The notes under the pieces: generated by a model
What the model was told of the DNA's origin: nothing
Databases searched by the model: none
What the model saw: only the letters and a program-made list of their open reading frames with translations
Shown here: positions 1 to 5,743 of the stretch, piece by piece
Numbering within the stretch: position 1 is the first letter of the stretch
Layout of the letters: the number at the start of each line of letters is the position of its first letter
Made by a program: the position numbers and the translations under genes
Source: Tissierellaceae bacterium
GTDB taxonomy: Bacteria > Bacillota > Clostridia > Tissierellales > Tissierellaceae
Direction: 5' to 3'
Assembly: GCA_023229175.1 (NCBI GenBank)
Contig: JALNZV010000047.1
Coordinates: 1 to 10,041, forward strand
Length of the DNA stretch: 10,041 nt

Positions 1-38
1 AATGCCAAATCAGCCACAGTTGATCGTTTAAGTTTCAT
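1..38 (-). CDS. 5' end of an unidentified leftward gene (partial)
   Basis: The minus strand opens with ATG at 38 and stays open to the window edge, giving MKLKRSTVADLA. An AAAGG/TAGGG stretch about 7-10 bases upstream could serve as the ribosome binding site, and a TATAAT box lies at 74-69. It would be divergent from bioY with about 166 bases between the starts. Twelve residues are too few to name a family, so no function is given. It could also be a chance open stretch, although start, ribosome binding site and -10 box together favour a real gene. Confidence 0.45.
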   Translation of the reverse strand, partial: MKLKRSTVADLA

Positions 39-68
39 ATAATCCCTACCTTTCAATATCATAATAAG

Positions 69-74
69 ATTATA
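69..74 (-). promoter_or_regulatory. Possible -10 box of the leftward gene at 38
   Basis: The minus strand carries a perfect TATAAT 31 bases upstream of the ATG at 38. The hexamer 17 bases further up (ATTTTG, 97-92) is a poor -35; TTGTTA (94-89) is better but only 14 bases away. The promoter is therefore only partly supported. Confidence 0.3.
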
Positions 75-129
75 TCATAAATTCCTTATAACAAAATAGG
101 GTAAAGAAGTATCTTGAATTTTCCTTCTA

Positions 130-158
130 TTGACAAGCTGTAAATTATAATATAAAAT
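130..158 (+). promoter_or_regulatory. bioY promoter (SigA type)
   Basis: A perfect -35 TTGACA (130-135) is followed after 17 bases by TAAAAT (153-158), a 5/6 match to the housekeeping -10. Transcription would start near 164-166, inside the left half of the BirA operator, so a bound repressor would block initiation. Confidence 0.7.
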
Positions 159-160
159 CA

Positions 161-194
161 ATTGTAAACTAAAATAAAATATATAGTTGACAAT
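161..194 (+). promoter_or_regulatory. BirA operator of bioY (biotin repressor site)
   Basis: Two inverted half-sites, ATTGTAAACT (161-170) and AGTTGACAAT (185-194), are separated by 14 bases. They differ from perfect dyad symmetry at one position, and one extra A:T pair extends each arm inward. The pattern matches the known BirA box (TGTAAAC/GTTTACA-like halves, 14-16 base spacer). It sits just after the -10 box and abuts the bioY ribosome binding site at 195, so BirA with biotinyl-AMP would cover the transcription start and the leader. The repressor, birA, is the neighbouring gene. Confidence 0.85.
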
Positions 195-200
195 GGAGGT
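195..200 (+). promoter_or_regulatory. bioY ribosome binding site
   Basis: GGAGGT lies 4 bases before ATG 205. It excludes the more upstream in-frame starts TTG 187 and ATG 193, which lie before or within the site and overlap the BirA operator. Confidence 0.75.
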
Positions 201-204
201 AAAG

Positions 205-765
205 ATGAAACTAACAACTAAAGAAATGACTTATGTATCGTTGTTTGCAGGGCTTACTGCCGTAGGGGCATTTATTAGCATTCCCCTTGGTGAAGTACCA
301 ATAACCCTTCAAACTCTATTCGTTCTCTTATCAGGGCTTATCTTGGGTCCAAAACTCGGGTTTTTATCCCAGTTGGTCTACTTAGGCCTAGGATTAGTTG
401 GTATGCCCATATTTACGGGATTTACCGGGGGCCCGCAGGCCATCCTAAAGCCTAGCTTTGGATTTATTCTAGGCTTTATAGTGGCAGCATTCATAGTAGG
501 TAAGATATCCCATTCAGGTGGAAAAAATAAACCCACTGGAATTTGGGTATCTACCGTAGTGGGTTCATTGATTATTTACTTATTGGGACTGCCATATATG
601 TATTATATTTTAAATACTGTAATGGCTAGGGGAATGTCCTTTTATGCAGTAGTTAAAATGGGGTGTTTACTTTTCTTGCCCGGCGACATATTAAAGCTGA
701 TAATAGCATCTATAATCGCCATTAAGCTTAGGGTAAATATACCGACATCAGTCAGGGGTTCTTAA
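205..765 (+). CDS. bioY: BioY, biotin-binding S component of an ECF transporter
   Basis: BioY is the membrane-embedded substrate-capture subunit for biotin uptake. The 186-residue length is normal for the family. The protein is strongly hydrophobic with about six membrane segments. Recognisable stretches are PLGEVPITLQTLFVLLSG (27-44), GMPIFTGFTGGP (66-77) with the glycine-rich loop typical of BioY, FGFILGF (85-91), and LPGDILKLIIA (158-168) near the C-terminus. No EcfA or EcfT energising genes are nearby, so it probably shares a common module encoded elsewhere (inference). ATG 205 is chosen because GGAGGT precedes it at 195-200. It has its own promoter and a BirA operator, so it should be repressed when biotin is sufficient. 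Its stop codon overlaps that of the convergent birA. Confidence 0.95.
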   Translation: MKLTTKEMTYVSLFAGLTAVGAFISIPLGEVPITLQTLFVLLSGLILGPKLGFLSQLVYLGLGLVGMPIFTGFTGGPQAILKPSFGFILGFIVAAFIVGKISHSGGKNKPTGIWVSTVVGSLIIYLLGLPYMYYILNTVMARGMSFYAVVKMGCLLFLPGDILKLIIASIIAIKLRVNIPTSVRGS

Positions 766-786
766 GCGGGGTTTATCCCCCTTAAG
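761..786. terminator. Hairpin across the bioY/birA convergent stop codons
   Basis: CTTAAG (761-766) and GGGG (768-771) pair with CCCC (777-780) and CTTAAG (781-786), with C767 bulged and a TTTAT loop. No run of T follows on either strand, so it lacks the U-tract of a classical intrinsic terminator. Its position suggests a shared two-way termination or RNA-protecting structure. It also encodes the last birA codons. Confidence 0.4.
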
Positions 787-1739
787 GAAACTTCTCCTGA
801 ATATATGGATTCTATATTGTTATCGGAAAATTCCACCACTAATTGTCCATTTTCGTCGATGTCTACTGCTTTGCCTAGGCGGACCTCATCTCCTCTTATT
901 ATTCTCACTTCCTCCCCTAAGAATATGGAGTTTTCTCTGCATATTTTAATCGAATCTCCCATTTCCCCTGTTTCGCAAAACTTAACATATAGCTTTTCAA
1001 ATTCGTTTAATATATTTGCTGTAAGTTCTTTTCTGTCTATTTCTACGGACTTGTATATCTTTATGGAAGTGGCTCTATCTTTTATTTCCTCTGGTATATC
1101 TTCCTCGTCAAAGTTTACATTGACACCTATGCCCATGACTACGTAGTTGACCATATTTAGCTCTGCTCCCATTTCCGTCAAAATACCGCATATTTTTTTA
1201 CCGTCTAAAAGTAAATCATTGGGCCATTTGATTTGAGGTTTTACATTTAGCTCCCCTAGAGCATTAAATACAGCTGCTGCCCCTAATAATGTAAGTCTGG
1301 CTACTTTCATAGGCTCTATTTTAGGCTTTAATACTATGGTCATCCATATCCCCTTGGCCTTTGGAGATGCCCATGCCCTTCCCATTCTTCCTCTGCCCTC
1401 TGTCTGTTCCTCTGCAATAATTACAGTGCCCTCCCTTGAGGTCGATGCGACTTCCTTGGCATCTTTATTAGTGGAGCCTATGGAATCGTAGTGGATAATA
1501 TTTCTACCTATGAAATCAGTGCTTAAATATTCTTCTATCTCTTCCTGTATGAGCAAATCTGGAGATGAAATTAGCCTATATCCTTTGCTGGGGACCGATT
1601 CTATATTGTAGCCTTCCTCCCTTAAAGACTTGATATGTTTCCATATGGCGGCCCTAGTCATATGAAATTCTTTAGATATTTCCTCACCCGAGATATATTC
1701 ACGGGAGCTTTTTAATATACGCAAGACATTATTTTTCAA
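762..1739 (-). CDS. birA: BirA, biotin-protein ligase and biotin repressor
   Basis: BirA activates biotin to biotinyl-AMP, attaches it to biotin carboxyl-carrier lysines, and as the holo-dimer represses biotin genes. The 325 residues show the full bifunctional layout: N-terminal winged helix-turn-helix (about 1-58, with EEISKEFHMTRAAIWKHIKS as DNA-reading helices), catalytic domain (about 75-265) with GSTN (88-91), the biotinyl-AMP loop GRGRMGRAW (115-123), KWPND (171-175) and the following GKKICG with the expected catalytic lysine at about 182, then a small SH3-like C-terminal domain (about 273-320). The start is TTG 1739, chosen because GGAGGAG stands 4 bases upstream and no ATG fits the conserved N-terminus. 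The HTH makes it the natural regulator of the BirA operator in front of bioY. No convincing SigA promoter was found between 1751 and 1813; a DnaA-box array lies there. Confidence 0.95.
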   Translation of the reverse strand: MKNNVLRILKSSREYISGEEISKEFHMTRAAIWKHIKSLREEGYNIESVPSKGYRLISSPDLLIQEEIEEYLSTDFIGRNIIHYDSIGSTNKDAKEVASTSREGTVIIAEEQTEGRGRMGRAWASPKAKGIWMTIVLKPKIEPMKVARLTLLGAAAVFNALGELNVKPQIKWPNDLLLDGKKICGILTEMGAELNMVNYVVMGIGVNVNFDEEDIPEEIKDRATSIKIYKSVEIDRKELTANILNEFEKLYVKFCETGEMGDSIKICRENSIFLGEEVRIIRGDEVRLGKAVDIDENGQLVVEFSDNNIESIYSGEVSLRGINPA

Positions 1740-1743
1740 TTTA

Positions 1744-1750
1744 CTCCTCC
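1744..1750 (-). promoter_or_regulatory. birA ribosome binding site supporting a TTG start
   Basis: On the minus strand GGAGGAG (1750-1744) is followed by TAAA and TTG (1739-1737). This spacing makes TTG the start codon. Confidence 0.75.
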
Positions 1751-1772
1751 CTTTAGATAAAGGTATTCTTAG

Positions 1773-1803
1773 TTATCCACAATTTATCCACATCTTATCC
1801 ACA
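1773..1803 (+). promoter_or_regulatory. Array of three consensus DnaA boxes
   Basis: TTATCCACA occurs three times without mismatch at 1773-1781, 1784-1792 and 1795-1803. All are in the same orientation and start exactly 11 bases apart (2-base gaps), about one helical turn, so bound DnaA molecules would line up on one face. They lie between the birA ribosome binding site and the dapB terminator, where a birA promoter would be expected. No dnaA, dnaN or AT-rich unwinding element is nearby, so this is not recognisably oriC. A DnaA-titrating cluster or DnaA control of birA are the options (inference). Confidence 0.8.
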
Positions 1804-1813
1804 GTTCTATTCA

Positions 1814-1851
1814 AAAATGAAACAGCGAGAACCGTCCCGCTGTTTCATTTT
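1814..1851 (-). terminator. Terminator of the asd-dapA-dapB operon
   Basis: A perfect 14-base-pair stem (1814-1827 with 1838-1851) carries a 10-base loop. On the minus strand the 3' arm ends in TTTTT, giving a U-tract. The dapB stop codon (1852-1850) is inside the stem. A T-run on the plus strand too means it could work both ways. The loop side reads GGGACGGTTCT on the minus strand. Confidence 0.8.
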
Positions 1852-2563
1852 ATAATACGTCTTTCATACTATATAATCTTGGATCTTTGTCAATAATAAA
1901 TTTAGCAGCTTCCAGGGCTCCTTGAGCGAATACTTTCCTGTCAAAGGCTTCGTGGACTATTTTAATTGATTCCAATTCTCCTATGAAATTAGCCTCATGA
2001 TATCCCACTATGTTTCCTCCCCTAAGGGCATGAATCCCTATTTCACCTTTTTCCCTTGGGCATTCTCCATGTCTGCCATATTGATGCTTTCTTTTTTCTC
2101 CCAGTCCCCTCTCTATGGACTCCACTATGGTTACGGCACTTCCTGAGGGAGCATCTTTCTTCCTATTGTGGTGGGATTCAACTATTTCTATATCTACCTT
2201 GTCTTTAAGGCTGGCGGCTGCCTTTTCCACTAAGGAAAATAGCAAATTCATACCCAATGACATATTTGTAGCATACAGTATTGGAATTGACCTCGATGCA
2301 TTTTTTATGGATTCCAATTGTTTCCCGTCGTATCCCGTAGTCCCTATGACCAAGGCAATATTTCTGTCTAAAGCCAAAGTTAGCACCTTATCTAAGGCAG
2401 ATGTATGGGTAAAATCAATCAATACTTTGTATTCCATTTCTTTTGGAGGCATAGGAGCTTCCCTATCTAATCCAAGGACATTGGTCCAAAAGTTGTCCTC
2501 TAAAGCTAATTCCTTTATCTTACTTCCCATGGTTCCTTTTATTCCGTTTATCAGTAAATTCAT
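1850..2563 (-). CDS. dapB: DapB, 4-hydroxy-tetrahydrodipicolinate reductase
   Basis: DapB is a cytosolic enzyme that reduces the DapA product with NAD(P)H to tetrahydrodipicolinate, the branch point to lysine and meso-diaminopimelate. The N-terminal Rossmann fold starts with NGIKGTMG (6-13), then LVIGTTGY (71-78) and ATNMSLGMN (98-106). The catalytic segment ESHHNRKKDAPSGSA (129-143) carries the His pair 131-132, Lys135 and the DAPSG loop. RHGECPREKGEIGIHALRGG (164-183) and FDRKVFAQGALEAAKF (207-222) are also typical. At 237 residues it is a little short for the family. The nucleotide loop has Thr11 where Arg or Lys is usual. ATG 2563 follows AGGAGGT with good spacing; that site overlaps the dapA stop, and the genes are 9 bases apart. 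It is the last gene of the operon, closed by a hairpin over its stop codon. Confidence 0.95.
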   Translation of the reverse strand: MNLLINGIKGTMGSKIKELALEDNFWTNVLGLDREAPMPPKEMEYKVLIDFTHTSALDKVLTLALDRNIALVIGTTGYDGKQLESIKNASRSIPILYATNMSLGMNLLFSLVEKAAASLKDKVDIEIVESHHNRKKDAPSGSAVTIVESIERGLGEKRKHQYGRHGECPREKGEIGIHALRGGNIVGYHEANFIGELESIKIVHEAFDRKVFAQGALEAAKFIIDKDPRLYSMKDVL

Positions 2564-2572
2564 AAATACCTC

Positions 2573-3445
2573 CTAGAGAATATTTACCCTTTTCATCTCT
2601 TGTACCAATTTAATTCTATTTTTTTCCTCCATGGACGTAAGGGGTAGTCTCAGTTCATCCTCTATATATTTCATCTCTGCCAAAGCAGCCTTTACTGGTA
2701 TTGGATTTACTTCTGAAAACAGCAAATCTATTAATTTTTTGTATTCAAGCTGTACCCTTAGGGCTTCTCCAGTATTTCCTTCCATAAAGGCAGCACACAT
2801 TTGCTGCATTTCCTTTGGTATTATATTGGAAGCTACGGAAATTACACCATGACCGCCACATGCATATATGGGTATTACTTGGTCGTCATTTCCGGAATAT
2901 ATCATATAATCTTCAGGGACTAGCCTCTTAATCTCCAGTATCTGAGATATATTTCCGCTGGCTTCTTTGACGCCTATGACATTCTCTACCTTTGACATAG
3001 CAAGGTTTACTTCAGGCGGTATATTTACTCCAGTCCTTCCAGGTACATTGTATATAATAACTGGTAACTTCGTAGAATTGGCTACTTCTGTGAAATGGGC
3101 TATAAGTCCCCCATTTGTACATTTATTGTAATATGGACTGACTAAAAGTACTCCATCTGCCCCTAAGCTTTCCGCTTGCCTTGTATTTTCTATGGCTATT
3201 TTCGTCGAATTTGACCCTACCCCTACGATTATGGGAATTCTTTTCGCAGTTTTTTCAACTGCTGTGGATATTATAAGGCCTTTCTCTTCTGAATTTATAG
3301 TCGATGCTTCTCCAGTGGTACCCAACACTATTAATGCCTGTGTACCGTTTTCGATTTGAAATTCTATTAAATTTTCGTATGCCTCCACGTCAAACATTCC
3401 ATCTCTGAAGGGTGTGACTATGGCGACGCCTGCTCCTTTAAACAA
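2573..3445 (-). CDS. dapA: DapA, 4-hydroxy-tetrahydrodipicolinate synthase
   Basis: DapA condenses pyruvate with aspartate semialdehyde, the first committed step to lysine and diaminopimelate. It is a TIM-barrel lyase of usual length (290 residues). Visible signatures are GVAIVTPF (6-13), GTTGEAST (42-49) with the two active-site threonines, YNVPGRTG (132-139) with catalytic Tyr132 and substrate-binding Arg137, and GVKEAS (158-163) with the Schiff-base Lys160. The start is TTG 3445: it fits the conserved MFKGAGVAIVTPF beginning and has GGAGGG 6 bases before it, inside the last codons of asd. Only 2 bases separate it from the asd stop, so translation is probably coupled. Its substrate is the asd product and its product goes to DapB, encoded next. 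Confidence 0.96.
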   Translation of the reverse strand: MFKGAGVAIVTPFRDGMFDVEAYENLIEFQIENGTQALIVLGTTGEASTINSEEKGLIISTAVEKTAKRIPIIVGVGSNSTKIAIENTRQAESLGADGVLLVSPYYNKCTNGGLIAHFTEVANSTKLPVIIYNVPGRTGVNIPPEVNLAMSKVENVIGVKEASGNISQILEIKRLVPEDYMIYSGNDDQVIPIYACGGHGVISVASNIIPKEMQQMCAAFMEGNTGEALRVQLEYKKLIDLLFSEVNPIPVKAALAEMKYIEDELRLPLTSMEEKNRIKLVQEMKRVNIL

Positions 3446-3447
3446 TA

Positions 3448-4452
3448 CTATCCCTCCATTTTAATATTTTCCATTTTCTCCAATATCTGAATGGCATTTG
3501 TGGCTGCACCTTTTCTAAGGTTGTCTGCTACTACCCACAGGGATATAGCCTTTGGGTTAAAAATATCTTTTCTTATTCTTCCAACATAAGTGAAATCAGT
3601 TCCTGCTGCTTCTAAAGGCGTAGGATATTTATTTTCCCAAGGTTCATCCTCCAATACAATGCCCTCAGTACTTCCCAATAAATTCTTTATTTCCTCAACA
3701 TCTACTTCTTCTTTTAGTTCTACATACACGGACTCGCTATGTCCATAGAAAACTGGTATTCTAACCGCAGTTGGATTAATTTCTATGGAATCGTCCTCCA
3801 GTATCTTGTGGGTTTCATATACCATCTTTAATTCCTCTTTAGTAAATCCATTTTCATTGAATACGTCTATGTGAGGAATACAATTTCTGCCTATTTTTCT
3901 CGTATATACTTTATTTGGATAATTTTCATCCTGCAATTGATTTTTTAACTCTTCGATGGCCCTGTAGCCACTACCAGATACGGCTTGATATGTGGATACT
4001 ACAACTTTTTCTATGCCGTATTTCTTATGTAGAGGTGCTATGGCCATTACCATTTGAGTAGTTGAACAGTTTGGATTTGCGATTATGCCTTTATATCCCT
4101 TTAGTATATGCCCATTTATCTCCGGCACAACTAAAGGTATCTTATCCACCATCCTAAAGTGAGATGAATTATCTATAACAATATTTCCAGCTTCAGCCGC
4201 AACAGGTGCATATACTTCTGAAATTGCTCCGCCAGCTGCAAATAACAGATAATCGAATTTTTCTTTCATAACCTCCTTTGTCAATAGTTCAACTTCAATT
4301 TCTATATTATCAAATTTTACTTGTTTACCTGCGGATCTTTCCGATGCAAAAAGCCTAAGTTTTTCAATTGGTATATTTCTGCTTTTTAGTATTTCTAACA
4401 TTTTTTGTCCTACGGCTCCAGTAGCTCCTACGATACCTACGATTAATCCCAT
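3448..4452 (-). CDS. asd: Asd, aspartate-semialdehyde dehydrogenase
   Basis: Asd reduces aspartyl-4-phosphate with NADPH to aspartate semialdehyde, shared by the lysine/diaminopimelate and threonine/methionine branches. The protein begins MGLIVGIVGATGAVGQ with the NADP glycine motif GATGAVG (9-15). ANPNCSTTQ (126-134) holds the catalytic cysteine 129, and VRIPVFYGHSESV (230-242) holds the catalytic histidine 238. The 334-residue length is normal. I prefer ATG 4452 over ATG 4458: the GGAGG at 4464-4460 is only 1 base from 4458 but 7 from 4452. It is the first gene of the asd-dapA-dapB operon, with a good promoter at 4515-4487 and a leader of only about 30 bases. That leaves no room for a lysine riboswitch after the start of transcription. 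No aspartokinase gene is nearby. Confidence 0.95.
   Translation of the reverse strand: MGLIVGIVGATGAVGQKMLEILKSRNIPIEKLRLFASERSAGKQVKFDNIEIEVELLTKEVMKEKFDYLLFAAGGAISEVYAPVAAEAGNIVIDNSSHFRMVDKIPLVVPEINGHILKGYKGIIANPNCSTTQMVMAIAPLHKKYGIEKVVVSTYQAVSGSGYRAIEELKNQLQDENYPNKVYTRKIGRNCIPHIDVFNENGFTKEELKMVYETHKILEDDSIEINPTAVRIPVFYGHSESVYVELKEEVDVEEIKNLLGSTEGIVLEDEPWENKYPTPLEAAGTDFTYVGRIRKDIFNPKAISLWVVADNLRKGAATNAIQILEKMENIKMEG
3452..3457 (-). promoter_or_regulatory. dapA ribosome binding site within the end of asd
   Basis: GGAGGG (3457-3452) forms part of the last asd codons and its stop, and precedes TTG 3445 by 6 bases. This supports the TTG start and translational coupling. Confidence 0.7.
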
Positions 4453-4459
4453 AATCATT

Positions 4460-4465
4460 CCTCCT
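4460..4465 (-). promoter_or_regulatory. asd ribosome binding site
   Basis: AGGAGG (4465-4460) decides between two in-frame ATGs. It is too close to 4458 and well placed for 4452. Confidence 0.7.
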
Positions 4466-4486
4466 GTTTTTAGTTCTTAAATACAT

Positions 4487-4515
4487 ATTATAACTCTTTT
4501 ATCCCTTTTAGACAA
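4487..4515 (-). promoter_or_regulatory. Promoter of asd-dapA-dapB
   Basis: The minus strand has TTGTCT (4515-4510), 17 bases, then a perfect TATAAT (4492-4487). Transcription should start near 4480, about 28 bases before the asd start. A further TATAAT at 4564-4559 lacks a fitting -35. Confidence 0.65.
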
Positions 4516-4655
4516 TGATAGATTATTTTTAAACTATGTTGCTTTAATTCCCTACTGTATTATATGGTTTGCATCGGAAATATTCCTCAACTTTTTATCT
4601 AATTTAGCAAAACCTTTTTATCCGTCAGCAAAATATCTGAACATTCCCTTTATAT
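4516..4655. other. AT-rich intergenic stretch between fni terminator and asd promoter
   Basis: These 140 bases hold no credible gene. On the minus strand there is an isolated TATAAT (4564-4559) and some short inverted matches, but no stable hairpin and no riboswitch or T-box core that I can recognise. Confidence 0.5.
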
Positions 4656-4690
4656 AAAACTAGCAAGGCTTTATTTGCCTTGCTAGTTTT
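4656..4690 (-). terminator. Terminator downstream of fni
   Basis: A perfect 14-base-pair stem, AAAACTAGCAAGGC (4656-4669) with its complement (4677-4690), has a 7-base loop. It is followed on the minus strand by TTTTATAT. It begins 26 bases after the fni stop and ends the LCP-fni transcript. Confidence 0.85.
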
Positions 4691-4715
4691 CGCCATGGGG
4701 TTGGCACTGGAGGTT

Positions 4716-5729
4716 TTAAATTAATTCTTTTAATTTCCCCGTCAACTTATATTTAGTTGTCTTTAATTCTTCTATGTTTTTCTTGCCTAATAACAACATT
4801 AGTATTTTCATTTTTTGTATGGTGGCATCTAAATAATCCTTGGCGTTTTCATATCCGCCGTGGAGCAAATATGACAGTATTTCCCCAGATATACCAACTA
4901 AGTCACCGCCAATAACCAATGCCCTGACTATGTCCATGCTGGTTCTGATACCTCCACTACCTATTAACATCAAATCCTTCGGGAGCTCCCTTGCCTTAAT
5001 TAAAGATAATGCAGTGGGTATGCCCCAGCTAAATATATCCGATAAATCTATTTCCTTACTTCTAATGTTCTCTATCTCTATGAAATTTGTACCACCTGAA
5101 CCAGAAATATCTATATTTCTCACGCCAATGTCGTATAGCTTTTTAGCTACATCTTTAGATATGCCAAATCCCACCTCTTTGACTATAACTGGCCTATCAA
5201 CCTTACTGACTATATTCTCTATGTTTTTCAGTACACCCCTAAAATCCCTATCTCCCTCAAACATGACTATTTCTTGTGCAGGATTTAAGTGGAGCTGTAT
5301 AGCATCGGCATTTATCATATCAATGGCGATATTCACATCGTCTAGATGAGCCTGGGCACTTAAATTTGCAATGACGACGCCCTCTTTTCCTATATTTTCT
5401 CTTACTATTTGAAAGGAATCCCTGCATTCATCGTCCTCACAGAGGGCAATGGTTTGAGAACCTACGGCCATGGGAATGTTAAAGGCCTTTGCAATAAGTG
5501 ACAATTCTCGATTTATTTCCTGGGAAAAGTCTGTTCCCCCAGTCATAGCATTGATAATTATGGGATAATCTACTGTTTTCCCCAAAAAAGTCACCTTAGT
5601 ATCTATATCATCTATACTCAACTCGGGCAATGAATTGTGTTCTAAGAACACATCATCCAACAGGGTGTTTCCCCTGTATGTGGCCCTGAAGTAGTTTTCT
5701 AAATGTTCTCTCTTTCTTATTTTTCTCAT
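4716..5729 (-). CDS. fni: Type 2 isopentenyl-diphosphate delta-isomerase (FMN-dependent)
   Basis: The enzyme interconverts isopentenyl and dimethylallyl diphosphate using reduced FMN, NADPH and magnesium, supplying polyprenyl carriers and quinones. The 337 residues match the family. Visible motifs are RKREHLENY near the N-terminus (5-13), NAMTGGT (60-66), LHLNPAQE (146-153) with the conserved Gln152 and Glu153 for substrate and metal, KEVGFGIS (184-191), SGSGGTNF (209-216) and GSGGIRT (257-263) for FMN phosphate. ATG 5729 is preceded by AGAGGTG at 5741-5735. It lies 14 bases after the LCP gene with an almost identical ribosome binding region, and no promoter is seen between, so the two form an operon. 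It is unrelated to the zinc-type isomerase (type 1), and the motifs separate it from lactate oxidase relatives. Confidence 0.93.
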   Translation of the reverse strand: MRKIRKREHLENYFRATYRGNTLLDDVFLEHNSLPELSIDDIDTKVTFLGKTVDYPIIINAMTGGTDFSQEINRELSLIAKAFNIPMAVGSQTIALCEDDECRDSFQIVRENIGKEGVVIANLSAQAHLDDVNIAIDMINADAIQLHLNPAQEIVMFEGDRDFRGVLKNIENIVSKVDRPVIVKEVGFGISKDVAKKLYDIGVRNIDISGSGGTNFIEIENIRSKEIDLSDIFSWGIPTALSLIKARELPKDLMLIGSGGIRTSMDIVRALVIGGDLVGISGEILSYLLHGGYENAKDYLDATIQKMKILMLLLGKKNIEELKTTKYKLTGKLKELI

Positions 5730-5743
5730 GTTTACACCTCTAT

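Noticed and set aside
1773..1803. Chromosomal origin of replication
   Set aside because: The boxes are good, but there is no dnaA, dnaN, rpmH or clear AT-rich unwinding region, and only three boxes.
2115..2576. Plus-strand open frame of 153 codons opposite dapB
   Set aside because: It is antisense to a gene with full catalytic motifs, has no ribosome binding site of note and its protein is Ser/Phe-rich low-complexity.
4142..4150. Extra DnaA box, TTATCCACC, within asd
   Set aside because: One mismatch, alone, and inside coding sequence.
4459..4655. Lysine riboswitch (L-box) or T-box leader in front of asd
   Set aside because: The best promoter leaves only about 28 transcribed bases before asd, and no conserved L-box or T-box core or antiterminator pair is visible further upstream.
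4624..4655. Tiny minus-strand frame (MFRYFADG) after an AAAGGGA stretch
   Set aside because: Eight codons, without a promoter of its own, immediately after the fni terminator.
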